Both the position numbers and the translations under genes were made by a program. A stretch of DNA of 64,000 nucleotides from Pararobbsia silviterrae (GTDB lineage Bacteria > Pseudomonadota > Gammaproteobacteria > Burkholderiales > Burkholderiaceae): assembly GCF_003628125.1 (NCBI RefSeq), contig NZ_RBZU01000008.1:59748-123747 (forward strand). Direction: 5' to 3'. The notes below the pieces were generated by a model. That model was not told where the DNA came from, did no database searches, and saw only the letters and a list, made by a program, of their open reading frames with translations. Of the stretch, positions 52,709-62,009 are shown in pieces (position 1 is the first letter of the stretch; each line of letters starts with the position of its first letter).

Positions 52709-54864
52709 GCGCGCCGACGACCGAGATGGACATCGCCGACCGCCCCGGCATGGAAAGTCATCGCGCGGTGCGCGCGCTGCTCGCCGCGTGGGTCGAACAC
52801 GGCTGGCTGCGGCGCGTCGATCTCGCGTTCGCCGATTTCCTCGCGCGCGAGGTCCCCGATGCGGCGCCGTTGCTCTTGCTTGCCGCCGCGCTCGCGAGCC
52901 ATCAACTTGGCCGGGGTCATGCGTGCCTCGATCTCGCGGCCACGCTCGATGATCCCTCGTTCGCCTTGTCGATGCCGCCCGACGATCCGCGGGCCCGCGA
53001 TCTCGATACGCCCGCGATGCTGCCGTCGAAGGTGCTCGCGCGGGTGACGCTCGCGCAATGGTGTGACGCGCTGTCCGATCCCGCGCTCGTCGCGTCGGGA
53101 GCGGGCGATACGCCGCTCGTGCGCGTCGGCGCGCGCGTGTACCTGCGGCGTTACTGGCAATACGAGCAGAACGTTCGGAACGGCATCGCGGCCCGGCTCC
53201 GGCAGCCGGTCGCCATGAGCGATGCGGCGCACGCGCGCGGACTCGGTGCGGCGCTCGACGCCTTGTTCGGCCGCGCCGCGCCCGATGCGCCGCGCGCGCG
53301 CGCGGATTGGCAGAAGCTTGCTTGCGCCCTCGCGGCGCGCAGCGCGTTCAGCATCGTGACGGGCGGCCCGGGCACCGGCAAGACGACAACGGTCGTCAAG
53401 CTGCTTGCGCTGCTCCAGTCGATGGCGATCTCGTCGGGGCACGGCGCAGCCCCTTCGCGCGCATTGCGGATTCGTCTTGCCGCGCCGACGGGTAAGGCCG
53501 CCGCGCGCCTGAACGAATCGATCGCGGGGGCGGTCGGCGGATTGAAGCTCGATGCGTTCGAGCATGCCGACGCGATTCGCGCGGCGATCCCCGTCGCCGT
53601 CACGACGCTGCATCGCTTGCTCGGCACACGCGCGGATTCGCGGCGCTTCCGGCACAACGCCGATGCACCGTTGTCGCTCGACGTGCTCGTGATCGACGAG
53701 GCGTCGATGATCGACCTCGAGATGATGGCCGCGGTCCTCGACGCGTTGCCGCCGCATGCGCGCCTGATCCTGCTCGGCGACAAGGACCAGCTCGCGTCCG
53801 TCGAAGCCGGGGCCGTGCTCGGCGAACTCTGCCGGCGCGCCTACGATGCGCACTACACGCCGCCGATGCGCGCCTGGCTCGAGACGATCACGGGCGAGCG
53901 GATCGACGATCGGCTCGTCGATCCCGACGGAACCTTGCTCGACCAGGCGGTCGTCATGCTTCGGCATAGTCACCGCTTCAAGGACAGCAGCGGCATCGGC
54001 CGCCTGGCGTCGGCGGTCAACGCGGGCAGCGCGCTCGAATTCGAAAAGGTCTGGAAACACGGGTACGGCGATATCGCGATGCTCGATTGCGCGCATGGCG
54101 ACGATTCGGCATTGCGTTCGCTCGTCGTCGACGGGACGTTCCGATCGCCGCATGCGACAGAGCTTGATTTCACGGCGCCGCGCGACGGCTACCGGCACTA
54201 TCTCGATCTCATGCGTGAACGCCGTCCCGCGTACGATCCCGATCTCGATGCGCATGATCGACAACGGGCGCACGATGCCTGGGCGCGCGACGTGCTTCGC
54301 GCGCACGGCGCGTTTCAACTGCTCTGCGCATTGCGTCGCGGACCGTGGGGCGTCGAGGGCTTGAATCGTCGCATCGAGACGATCCTCGAAGCCGAAGGGC
54401 TCATCGACGTCACGAGCGAGTGGTATCTCGGACGTCCCGTGCTCGTCACGCGCAACGATTATGAACTTGGGCTCATGAATGGCGATATCGGCATGACGCT
54501 CGACTTGCCCGATGCCGATGGCCGATCGCGGTTGCGTGTCGCGTTCGCCGCGGGCGATGGCACGGATGCGATCAAGTGGGTGCTGCCGAGCCGTCTGCAG
54601 TCCGTCGAGACTGTGTTCGCCCTGACCGTGCACAAGTCGCAAGGCTCGGAATTCACGCATGCGGCGCTCGTGTTGCCCGATGCGCCGAGTCCGGTCATCA
54701 CGCGCGAACTCGTCTATACGGGCATCACGCGCGCTCGCGCCTTCCTGACGCTCGCGAGCGCGGGCGGTCAACGCATCGTGCGTCATGCGCTGCAGGCACA
54801 GGTGCTGCGCGCGAGCGGACTCTCCGAGGGGTTCGCGTTCGCGCCGGCAAGCGAGGATCGGTAA
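52705..54864 (+). CDS. recD: Exodeoxyribonuclease V alpha subunit (RecD)
   Basis: A 719-residue 5'-3' helicase of superfamily 1B. Walker A VTGGPGTGKTTTVVKLLALL is near residue 220, motif II VLVIDEASMIDLEMM near 332, and motif VI LVYTGITRARAFLTL near the end, with VHKSQGSEFTHAAL before it. It completes RecBCD. The protein is longer than the E. coli 608 residues, partly through an acidic insertion around DAHYTPPMRAWLE. Followed after 24 bases by the convergent GGDEF gene. Confidence 0.93.
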   Translation: MSAPTTEMDIADRPGMESHRAVRALLAAWVEHGWLRRVDLAFADFLAREVPDAAPLLLLAAALASHQLGRGHACLDLAATLDDPSFALSMPPDDPRARDLDTPAMLPSKVLARVTLAQWCDALSDPALVASGAGDTPLVRVGARVYLRRYWQYEQNVRNGIAARLRQPVAMSDAAHARGLGAALDALFGRAAPDAPRARADWQKLACALAARSAFSIVTGGPGTGKTTTVVKLLALLQSMAISSGHGAAPSRALRIRLAAPTGKAAARLNESIAGAVGGLKLDAFEHADAIRAAIPVAVTTLHRLLGTRADSRRFRHNADAPLSLDVLVIDEASMIDLEMMAAVLDALPPHARLILLGDKDQLASVEAGAVLGELCRRAYDAHYTPPMRAWLETITGERIDDRLVDPDGTLLDQAVVMLRHSHRFKDSSGIGRLASAVNAGSALEFEKVWKHGYGDIAMLDCAHGDDSALRSLVVDGTFRSPHATELDFTAPRDGYRHYLDLMRERRPAYDPDLDAHDRQRAHDAWARDVLRAHGAFQLLCALRRGPWGVEGLNRRIETILEAEGLIDVTSEWYLGRPVLVTRNDYELGLMNGDIGMTLDLPDADGRSRLRVAFAAGDGTDAIKWVLPSRLQSVETVFALTVHKSQGSEFTHAALVLPDAPSPVITRELVYTGITRARAFLTLASAGGQRIVRHALQAQVLRASGLSEGFAFAPASEDR

Positions 54865-54888
54865 CGGCGGCCCGATGCCGAACGCGGT

Positions 54889-56730
54889 TCAGAGGGTGAC
54901 GTCGAGATCGTTCGATGCAGCCGCGCCGGAGTCCGTGCCGGTACCGGCGCGCGGCGACGCGACACGCTTGCGCGTGCGCTCGCCGGCCGCCGCCGGATCG
55001 TCGAGATCGGCATACGCGCGATACGCGCCGCGGCCGTCGCGTGCGAGCTTGGCGGCATACATCGCCGCATCGGCATGCAGGAGCAGCGATTCGGCGTTCA
55101 TACCGTCAGACGGGTAACGGCTGATCCCGATGCTCGCGCCGACCGTCATCGGTTCGTCGTTGAACAGCACGCCGACGTTGATCGCATCGAGAATCTCGCG
55201 CGCGATCCGGGGTTCGGCGTCGTCGGCGCGTGCGCCCCTCGTCAGCACGATGAATTCGTCGCCGCCGAGCCGCGCGACGACGTCGTCGGGTGCAAGCACA
55301 TCGCGCAGACGCCGCGCGACGGCGATCAGCACGGTATCGCCGGCCGAGTGGCCGAAGGCATCGTTGATCTGCTTGAAGCCGTCGAGATCGACGAATAGCA
55401 CGGCCAGCCGTTCGCCGGTGGCCGACGCATGCGCGATCGCCGCCTCGAGCTGTTGCATGAACAGCAGCCGGTTCGGCAGATCCGTCAACATATCGTGGCT
55501 CGCGAGATGCGCGAGTTCCGTCTGTTTCGAGTGGAGCACGTCGATCTGCGACTTGATCTCGCGACGCATGCGCGCGAAGCATCGCGCGAGCACGCCGATT
55601 TCGTCGGTCCGGCGAATCGGCAGCTCGTCCATGGTCTTGTCCGACATGAAATGCGTCGCGGCGTCGGTGAGCCGCTGCAGCGGCTGGGTCAGCGCGCGCG
55701 CGAACAGGATCGCGAGCGCGAGGGCGATCGCGCTCGAAATCAGCACCATGTGCACGATGCTCTCGCCGAGCAGGCTTGCTCCCGCGAGCGCGTCGTCGAG
55801 CGGCTTCGACAGTCCGAGCACGACGAAACGATTGCCTCCCGCGCCGAGCAACGGCTTGCGGATGAACGTGATGATCCGGTCGCCGGCTTCGCGCGGGTTG
55901 TCGAGCCCATTCAGATCGACTTCGTCGCGCGAATGATCGAAGAGCGCGCGCGTCGAGGCGAACGTGTCCTGCACGAGCACGCGGCGGCCTTTCGCGAAGC
56001 CGAATGTCTGCGTGCTGTCCGGATGAACGAGAAAGTCCCCCCACTCGTTGGTCAGGTACACGTGGTAATCGCGCGGCAGGTCGCTCTTGAGCATCGCGAG
56101 CAGTCCGCCCAGATCGACGTCGAGGACGATTGCCCCGACCGTCGTATCGTGCGCATCGACGATCGGCGCGCCGATGCGAACCGTCGGGCGTCCTTCGGCG
56201 AGGTGTGCGCCGTGCTCGTGATTGATCGTGATGTTCGAGACGTAGATCTGATCGCGATTCAACGCGAGCGTATCGAACACGTACGGGAACTGTGCTTTTT
56301 CCTCGAGGCCCTCGCCGCCGACGCGGACCGCGCCGGCCGCGTCGCGGTCGAAGCGGATCAATTCGAGCCCGTGGTGCGCGCGCGCAATGAGCCGGATCTG
56401 CAGATACTCGGGATGATTCGCCATGAAGCTCGCGAAGACCTGCGCGAGCCGTTCGCGCCCCGGGTTGTCATCCAGGCCGTCATCGATCGATGCGGTCTGC
56501 GCGGCCGAGGGCATCGTCGCGAGCACGCGCGCATCAGCGGCGACGTCGCTGATCGAATTCGATAGCCGGCGGCTCAGAAAATCGGTCGACGTACGCAGGC
56601 TGCGCTCGGCCTGGTCGACGAGCAGCGTACGGTTCGCGTGATAGGCGTAGTAGCCCGTGAGCCCCGACGCGAGCACGCCGATGAGCGCGAGCAGCACCGA
56701 CAGTTTGACGGTCAGACCGGAACGGATCAT
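54889..56730 (-). CDS. Membrane diguanylate cyclase with Cache and HAMP domains
   Basis: A 613-residue sensor cyclase. TM1 (about residues 8-27) and TM2 (about 311-333) flank a periplasmic Cache-type domain that includes TPNVRIGAPIVDA-like and VLDVDLGGLLAML segments. HAMP follows (LTQPLQRLTDAATHF), then GGDEF from DMLTDLPNRLLF, with RLGGDEF at about residue 488. The inhibitory RxxD is absent (APDD). The ATG at 56730 overlaps the stop of the PotD-like gene (ATGA). The close coupling suggests that the binding protein presents its ligand to this receptor. No EAL domain. Confidence 0.9.
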   Translation of the reverse strand: MIRSGLTVKLSVLLALIGVLASGLTGYYAYHANRTLLVDQAERSLRTSTDFLSRRLSNSISDVAADARVLATMPSAAQTASIDDGLDDNPGRERLAQVFASFMANHPEYLQIRLIARAHHGLELIRFDRDAAGAVRVGGEGLEEKAQFPYVFDTLALNRDQIYVSNITINHEHGAHLAEGRPTVRIGAPIVDAHDTTVGAIVLDVDLGGLLAMLKSDLPRDYHVYLTNEWGDFLVHPDSTQTFGFAKGRRVLVQDTFASTRALFDHSRDEVDLNGLDNPREAGDRIITFIRKPLLGAGGNRFVVLGLSKPLDDALAGASLLGESIVHMVLISSAIALALAILFARALTQPLQRLTDAATHFMSDKTMDELPIRRTDEIGVLARCFARMRREIKSQIDVLHSKQTELAHLASHDMLTDLPNRLLFMQQLEAAIAHASATGERLAVLFVDLDGFKQINDAFGHSAGDTVLIAVARRLRDVLAPDDVVARLGGDEFIVLTRGARADDAEPRIAREILDAINVGVLFNDEPMTVGASIGISRYPSDGMNAESLLLHADAAMYAAKLARDGRGAYRAYADLDDPAAAGERTRKRVASPRAGTGTDSGAAASNDLDVTL

Positions 56731-57806
56731 CGGAACGTCTCCGGCCGGTCGCCCGACACGATGCGGTTCCAGAGCGCTTCGCGCTGCGCGCCGTCCTCGA
56801 CCGGGCGTATCCAGTAGAGGCGCGCGGACGCGTCTGCATCGGTCGACGCGAACACCGTATTCGCGAGCCCTTCGCGTTGCGTGAAGCGACGGGCGACATC
56901 CGGGCCGATCATGAAGTCGATCCATTCGAGCGCGAGCTGGGGATGCTTCGAGGCGCGCGTCATCGCCCAGCAATCGAGCCACGCGAGCGCGCCTTCGTCG
57001 GGGATCACGTAGCCGACGTCCGCGCCGGCGCGGCGCAACAATTCGACTTGCTGATTACCGTAGTTGCCGAACATCAGCGCGACCTTGTGCTCGACGAAGA
57101 GACTCGCCGCGTCTTCGGGCACCGTGTAATACGTGAGCAGATTGCGCCGCAGCGCGATCAGGCGGTGCGTGACGGTGCGCATCTGTGCCGCATCGAGATC
57201 GAACGGGTCGTGATAGCCGAGCGCGAGCGCCGTGAACGAGTAATTGTGCTGGGCGCTATCGAACGTGAGCACCTTGCCCTGATAGCGCGGATCCCAAAGG
57301 GCATTCATCGAGCGCGGCGCGACCGGAATCTGCTTGCGATCGTAGATGAGGCCCATCGACGAATACGTGAACGGAATGCCGTAGGCCCGCGTCCCGCTCG
57401 TGAGACCGTCGATGCTCGACAGCGCGCGGAAGCGCGGCAATTGATGCTGTGTGTTGGGCAGCGCGGCGAGATCGAGCGGTGCAAGGACCTGTTCGCGCGT
57501 GTAGCGCTCGATTTCGGCCGTATTCGCGGCGAGGACGTCGAATGGGCCCGTCGACGCCGTGCCCGGATTCAATTGGGCGTGCAGCGCTTCATCGGAATCG
57601 ACGACGGTGACTTCGACTTTCGCGTGATACCGCGCCTCGAACGCTTTGACCGTCGTTTCGTCGGCATAACCGGGCCAGGCGAGCACGCGCAGCGTATCCT
57701 CCGCGTGCGCGGGCGCGCATGCGGAAAATGCGAAGAGCGCGGCGCCGATCGCCGCCCAGACGTGCGCGGCGAAGCTCAGCGGCTTCTTGAAGCAGCTCCA
57801 GCGCAT
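56727..57806 (-). CDS. PotD-like periplasmic substrate-binding protein
   Basis: A 359-residue exported binding protein of the spermidine/putrescine type. The signal peptide ends CAPAHA-ED near residue 35; DTLRVLAWPGYADETTVKAFE, FDVLAANTAEIERY, GLIYDRKQIPVAPRSMNALWD and LAWLDCWAMTRASKHPQLALEWIDFM are PotD-like. AAAGGA lies seven bases before ATG 57806. No permease or ATPase of a transporter is nearby. Its only partner is the Cache-HAMP-GGDEF gene that overlaps its stop, so a sensory role, as in Vibrio NspS, is more likely than transport. Confidence 0.88.
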   Translation of the reverse strand: MRWSCFKKPLSFAAHVWAAIGAALFAFSACAPAHAEDTLRVLAWPGYADETTVKAFEARYHAKVEVTVVDSDEALHAQLNPGTASTGPFDVLAANTAEIERYTREQVLAPLDLAALPNTQHQLPRFRALSSIDGLTSGTRAYGIPFTYSSMGLIYDRKQIPVAPRSMNALWDPRYQGKVLTFDSAQHNYSFTALALGYHDPFDLDAAQMRTVTHRLIALRRNLLTYYTVPEDAASLFVEHKVALMFGNYGNQQVELLRRAGADVGYVIPDEGALAWLDCWAMTRASKHPQLALEWIDFMIGPDVARRFTQREGLANTVFASTDADASARLYWIRPVEDGAQREALWNRIVSGDRPETFR

Positions 57807-58070
57807 GTCAAACGTCCTTTGCAAACCGTAAATTCCATCGCGCCCTACCGTCATGCGGCGCAAACCGATCCAATCCGCTGCGTCATGCGTCGATCCTCGA
57901 CGAAGGCGTACAACCGATTTCTATTTCAATAACGGCGTCGCGCAACGAATCTTTAAGCGCATGCAGGAGCGTCATACGTGTTCGCGCGAGTGTTGCGCGA
58001 CGTTGCAATGCGGAAATGACGGCAAACGTGAAGTGCGCGCGACGTTAAGCGTCGCCGCGTGCATCGAGGC

Positions 58071-58304
58071 TCAGTTCAACGCGCGCATATTGCGCCAGCG
58101 CCGATCCATGTCCTTGAGCAATTCCACGTAGGACAGCGCGGCGCGTTCGGTCTCGCAGGCGACGGCGGCCGCATTGGCTTCGTCCCAGAGTTTCTCGAAC
58201 AACAACGCGGCTTCCAGGTGCGGCAGCGGCCGTACCAGCAGGATGGAAAAGGCGAACGACAATTCTTCCGCCGTTCGATAGTGATCGTCAGATAAGGTCT
58301 TCAA
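58071..58304 (-). CDS. Small helical protein of unknown function
   Basis: A roughly 77-residue helical protein (TAEELSFAFSILLVRPLPHLE then ALLFEKLWDEANAAAVACETE, and a basic end MDRRWRNMRALN). Its amino-acid usage looks protein-like rather than the Arg-rich pattern of shadow frames. There is no ATG; TTG 58304 is used, and TTG 58352 would give 93 residues. No ribosome-binding site is convincing. It lies between the PotD-like operon and the EAL gene. Unknown function. Confidence 0.5.
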   Translation of the reverse strand: MKTLSDDHYRTAEELSFAFSILLVRPLPHLEAALLFEKLWDEANAAAVACETERAALSYVELLKDMDRRWRNMRALN

Positions 58305-58530
58305 TCCGGGTCTTCGGCCGGCGGCTTGAGATGCCGCTCGCGTGAGCTTCAATCATAGTCTTAACCGAGGGCCGGGGCCGGCATGGCCCGCCATGACCGG
58401 CGTAGAGGGCACGATCGGGACAGCGCGGCCCGGCATTCGGAGCACGCTGATTATCGCCATGCATTGTGACAGCCGATGGTGATGCGCTCGCGACGCGGCG
58501 GTCGAGCGCACGCAGCCGTGCGCGAACCGT

Positions 58531-59355
58531 TTAGAGCAAGGGGAGCGGCAAGGCGCGCATGGCGGGACGCGCAAACAAAAAGCCCTGCATGAGCGTGACG
58601 CCTTCCGATGCGAAGAAATCGCGCTCGCCCGTCGTTTCAACGCCTTCGGCGATGATTTCAATGCCGAGATCGCGGCAGATCGCGAGCGCGCCGCGCACGA
58701 TTTTCTGGCGCGTCGTATCGATATCGACGCCCTTGACGAGCGCAATATCGACTTTGACGATGTCGGGATGCAGATCGGCGAGGAGCGACAGGCTTGCATA
58801 GCCCGCGCCGAAGTCGTCGAGCGCGGTCTTGAAGCCGAGATCGCGGTGCGCGCGAAACACATGGGCGAGGGCTTTCTGATCGTCGATATGTTCGTCTTCG
58901 ACAATTTCAAAGATCACGTCGCGCATCGACATACCGCTGGCTTCGGCCGCTTCGACCGTGCGCTGGATATTGCGGTCATGGCGCAGCAGCGCATTCGGCA
59001 GACAATTGATCGACAGCCGCGTCGACAGGCCGAGCGACATCGCGGCGTTGAAAGCGCGTTCACGAATGGCCTGATCAAAGTGATATCGGAGCGGAAGGGC
59101 GACGCCTGCGAGCACGTTGCCTGCCGATTCGCCGCGCGGGCCGCGAATCAACGCTTCATAGGCATAGGGGACGCCGGTACGGATATCGACGATGGGCTGG
59201 AAGGCGAAATCGAATGCACTGGAAACGACAATGTCGCGGCGTTGTCGGCCGCGCTCTCGTATGGCTGCAGGGATGCCGCTCGAGCGACTCGGATGATGTG
59301 CTCGGGCCATTCCCACGCGCTCTGTCGGGTATACGATGCTTTCTACTACGTTCAT
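58531..59355 (-). CDS. EAL-domain c-di-GMP phosphodiesterase
   Basis: A 274-residue soluble protein that should hydrolyse c-di-GMP to pGpG. The catalytic set is intact: YEALIRGP (EAL), LSINCLPN (metal Asn), IFEIVEDE, ALDDFGAGYASL (Asp pair), VKVDIALVKG (Lys), IAEGVETTGE and LMQGFLFARPA (Gln). No GGDEF or sensor domain accompanies it. ATG 59355 gives an N-terminal tail of about 45 residues before SAFDFAFQPIVDI. It may counter the cyclase encoded 1.8 kb away. Confidence 0.9.
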   Translation of the reverse strand: MNVVESIVYPTERVGMARAHHPSRSSGIPAAIRERGRQRRDIVVSSAFDFAFQPIVDIRTGVPYAYEALIRGPRGESAGNVLAGVALPLRYHFDQAIRERAFNAAMSLGLSTRLSINCLPNALLRHDRNIQRTVEAAEASGMSMRDVIFEIVEDEHIDDQKALAHVFRAHRDLGFKTALDDFGAGYASLSLLADLHPDIVKVDIALVKGVDIDTTRQKIVRGALAICRDLGIEIIAEGVETTGERDFFASEGVTLMQGFLFARPAMRALPLPLL

Positions 59356-59612
59356 ACGTGTCACGTTATGCGATGTGTCCCAAGACCGTGGGTGACGGTC
59401 CACGCATCTTAGGTGTGAAAACAATAAGAGGGAAGGATTATGTCTTACATGGTGTCTCGGAATTGAATATCTAAATAGATTACCGAGCATTTGAGCCTTC
59501 AATTTTGCATCGCTTAGCAGGTGCGCGAATGCGATCGCGCATGTGTTTGAGCGTTGCGCGATGTGCTTATTGACGCGTCGTCGCGTCGTGGGGTGTCGTA
59601 TTCAGCGATGCG

Positions 59613-61538
59613 TCAATGAGTAGATGTACTCGATGCCCCGATCGGCAGGCTCGTCGCATTCGGCGACGCGGTGCGCGCGGCAGGTTGTGCGATTTTCGCG
59701 GCATCCGGATAGAGCGCGAGAAGCGTCGCGAGCACGCCGTTGGTCCATCCGAAGCCTTCCTGCAATGCATATTCGCCGCCGCTCGCGGCTTTGCCGGACT
59801 CGATGTCGTACTTCTCGACAAGCTTGCCGGTACGCGCATAGAAATCCAGGTTGGTCGCGATCCAGCGCATCGCAATCGTTTTCGCGAGGTCGTCGTATCC
59901 ATAGCGACGCAAGCCGATGACCGCGAGATATTCGAGCGGCGCCCAGCCGTTGGGCATGTCCCACTGTTGGCCTGATTGCACTGTGGTCGTCGCGATGCCG
60001 CCGGGTTGCAGCAGCTTCCGTTCGATCGTCTGCGCGATGTCGCGCGCCTCGTCGCGCGTCGCGACGCCGAAATACAGCGGATAGACCGTCGCCGCGCTGA
60101 GCCGATGCGTGAGAGATCGTGCGACGAAATCGTCGTCGCCGAACGCGTGGAGATCCGGATCCCAGAGCACGCGTCGTATCGCATCCGCGCGTGCGTCGGC
60201 GCGCTCCTGATACTGCCGCGCGAGCTTCGCATCGCCGCGCGCGTGATGCGCGATCGCGAGCGTGCGTTCGAGATTGAACATCAGCGTGTTGAGGTCGATC
60301 GGAATCAGCGAAGTCACTTCGATCGTCGCGAGCGTTTTGCCGTCGGCGAACCAGCGCGAACTGAAATCCCAGCCGGACTCGCCGCCCGCGCGCAGGTTGC
60401 GCCAGAGATCCGCGGACGCGCGCTGCGGCATGCTGCGTGCCGTCAGCACGTCCTCGCGATACGACTCGTCGCGCGGCACGTCGCGCGCATCCCAGTAGCG
60501 ATTGAGCACGGTACCGTCGGCAAGACGCACGACATGACGCGTCGCATGCCCGGGTTTCAGCGTGTCCGCGCCCTGCATCCAGTACGCGTATTCGCGTTCG
60601 AGTTCGGGCAGATACCGGACATACGCCTGATCGCCGTCGCGATCGGCGATGAGCGCGACCATCGCCGCGAAGAACGGCGGTTGCGAACGGCTCAGGTAAT
60701 AACTGCGATTGCCGTTCGGGATGTGGCCGTAGCGATCGATCAACGCAGCGAAGTTGTCGAGCTCGGCGCGCGCGAGCGCGTGTTGATCGTCCTGTTCGAG
60801 GCCCAGCATGATGAAGTACGAGTCCCAGTAGTAGATCTCGTCGAACCGGTCGCCGGGCACGATATAGGGATTCGGCAGCGCGAGCAGCGACGACCACGGC
60901 GACGTGTTGCGATCGGGATCGCGTTTCAGGACCTGCCATAACGTGCGGATATGGTCCGAGACGCTTGCGTTCGCGACGACGGACGCATGCGCGGGCGGAC
61001 GCGGCGGCAACGTGAAATGCGCATCGACGAAGCGCCGCAGATCGAACCCGCGCACCGCGCGCTGCGCATGATACAGACGCACGATTCGTGCGGGCGGCTG
61101 GTCCGGGATCATGTCGGCGAAGGTCTTGCTGTCGGGAAACAGATGCGCGAGTTCGACATCGCGATAGAGCGCGCCGTAGAGATCGGACGGCGGTTCGGGC
61201 GTCGCGACGCCCGAGACGCTCGCCACGGACGAGGCGCGTGGCGGTGCGGCGACGGCGGGCGGCGGCGCGGTGTTTTGCGCGGCGGACCCCGCGGATTCGG
61301 CGGATGCGCTCGAAGCGGCATCTTGCGCGCCGACGAGCGCCGGCGTGTGTTCAAGCGTATCGGCCGCGCGATGCGTGCTCTGCGGCGCATCGATGACCGG
61401 TGCGCCCGACGGCGATTGCGCGTGTGCGTGCGGGACGCCTGCAATGACGGTCAGGGCGATCCATGCGCCCGCGATTGCGTGTCGCGAGCGCATCCATCGG
61501 TCGGGCATGTTGCGCGATTTCATCGGGCGCTCCGTCAT
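59613..61538 (-). CDS. treA: Periplasmic trehalase
   Basis: A 641-residue GH37 enzyme splitting trehalose into two glucose. The signal peptide ends PHAHA near residue 40; an Ala/Pro-rich linker runs to about 115. Signature 1 is PGDRFDEIYYWDSYF, signature 2 QWDMPNGWAPLE. The general-acid Asp lies in SGWDFSSRWF and the Glu in GGEYALQEGFGWTNGV. Full length apart from a longer linker than E. coli TreA. Probably used for osmoprotectant turnover or for trehalose as a carbon source. No transporter is adjacent. Confidence 0.9.
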   Translation of the reverse strand: MTERPMKSRNMPDRWMRSRHAIAGAWIALTVIAGVPHAHAQSPSGAPVIDAPQSTHRAADTLEHTPALVGAQDAASSASAESAGSAAQNTAPPPAVAAPPRASSVASVSGVATPEPPSDLYGALYRDVELAHLFPDSKTFADMIPDQPPARIVRLYHAQRAVRGFDLRRFVDAHFTLPPRPPAHASVVANASVSDHIRTLWQVLKRDPDRNTSPWSSLLALPNPYIVPGDRFDEIYYWDSYFIMLGLEQDDQHALARAELDNFAALIDRYGHIPNGNRSYYLSRSQPPFFAAMVALIADRDGDQAYVRYLPELEREYAYWMQGADTLKPGHATRHVVRLADGTVLNRYWDARDVPRDESYREDVLTARSMPQRASADLWRNLRAGGESGWDFSSRWFADGKTLATIEVTSLIPIDLNTLMFNLERTLAIAHHARGDAKLARQYQERADARADAIRRVLWDPDLHAFGDDDFVARSLTHRLSAATVYPLYFGVATRDEARDIAQTIERKLLQPGGIATTTVQSGQQWDMPNGWAPLEYLAVIGLRRYGYDDLAKTIAMRWIATNLDFYARTGKLVEKYDIESGKAASGGEYALQEGFGWTNGVLATLLALYPDAAKIAQPAARTASPNATSLPIGASSTSTH

Positions 61539-62009
61539 TCATATCGTCGTGCGACGCAGCAAGACGGATGCCTGCATGCGGCGTGGCCGCGCGATGTGCG
61601 CGACAGCCTCATCGTAAGCGAGTTCGTGAATGAGTCCATGAGCGAGTCCCTACAGGTTCATGAGCGCGCCCGCGAACGCGGCATGCACGCGATCCTGATG
61701 CGGTCCCGCTTGCGATCGCCGGTCAGAACGTGGGCTTGAACACCATCAGCGCGTAGACGATCAACATGGCCGTGAACGCTGGATAGCCGAGCCAGGCGGG
61801 CAGCGAATGCGGCTATGAGGGGAAGGCGGATGGGGGATTGCGAGTTGTCGTTCCGGGCGGTCGGAGCGCGGGTGTTCGATTCGGATCCGCTCGCATGCGG
61901 ACCCGAATGGTATGCGCGGGAGCGCGCGGCCGCGCCAATCGAAACGGATCCGGATACAGATCCCGTCGCCGCGTGTTCGCGGCGCGACGGCACGGCTGTG
62001 CGGCCTCGC
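61539..62009. other. 471-bp interval between trehalase and leuA
   Basis: Trehalase starts at one side and leuA ends at the other, so trehalase transcription begins here. Apart from the short membrane-protein-like remnant at 61723-61812 nothing convincing is present. Confidence 0.55.
61723..61812 (-). pseudogene. Possible 3' remnant of a membrane-protein gene
   Basis: In one minus-strand frame the codons between two stops read SLPAWLGYPAFTAMLIVYAL then MVFKPTF and stop, a hydrophobic helix with a polar C-terminus typical of the end of a transporter. There is no start codon or upstream continuation. It could be a chance frame. Confidence 0.3.

Noticed and set aside
59440-59500. CTCGG...CCGAG hairpin with ATCTA-AA-TAGAT core as a TetR operator copy
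   Set aside because: The words partly resemble the TetR palindromes, but it lies 39 kb away in an A+T-rich stretch where short matches are expected by chance.
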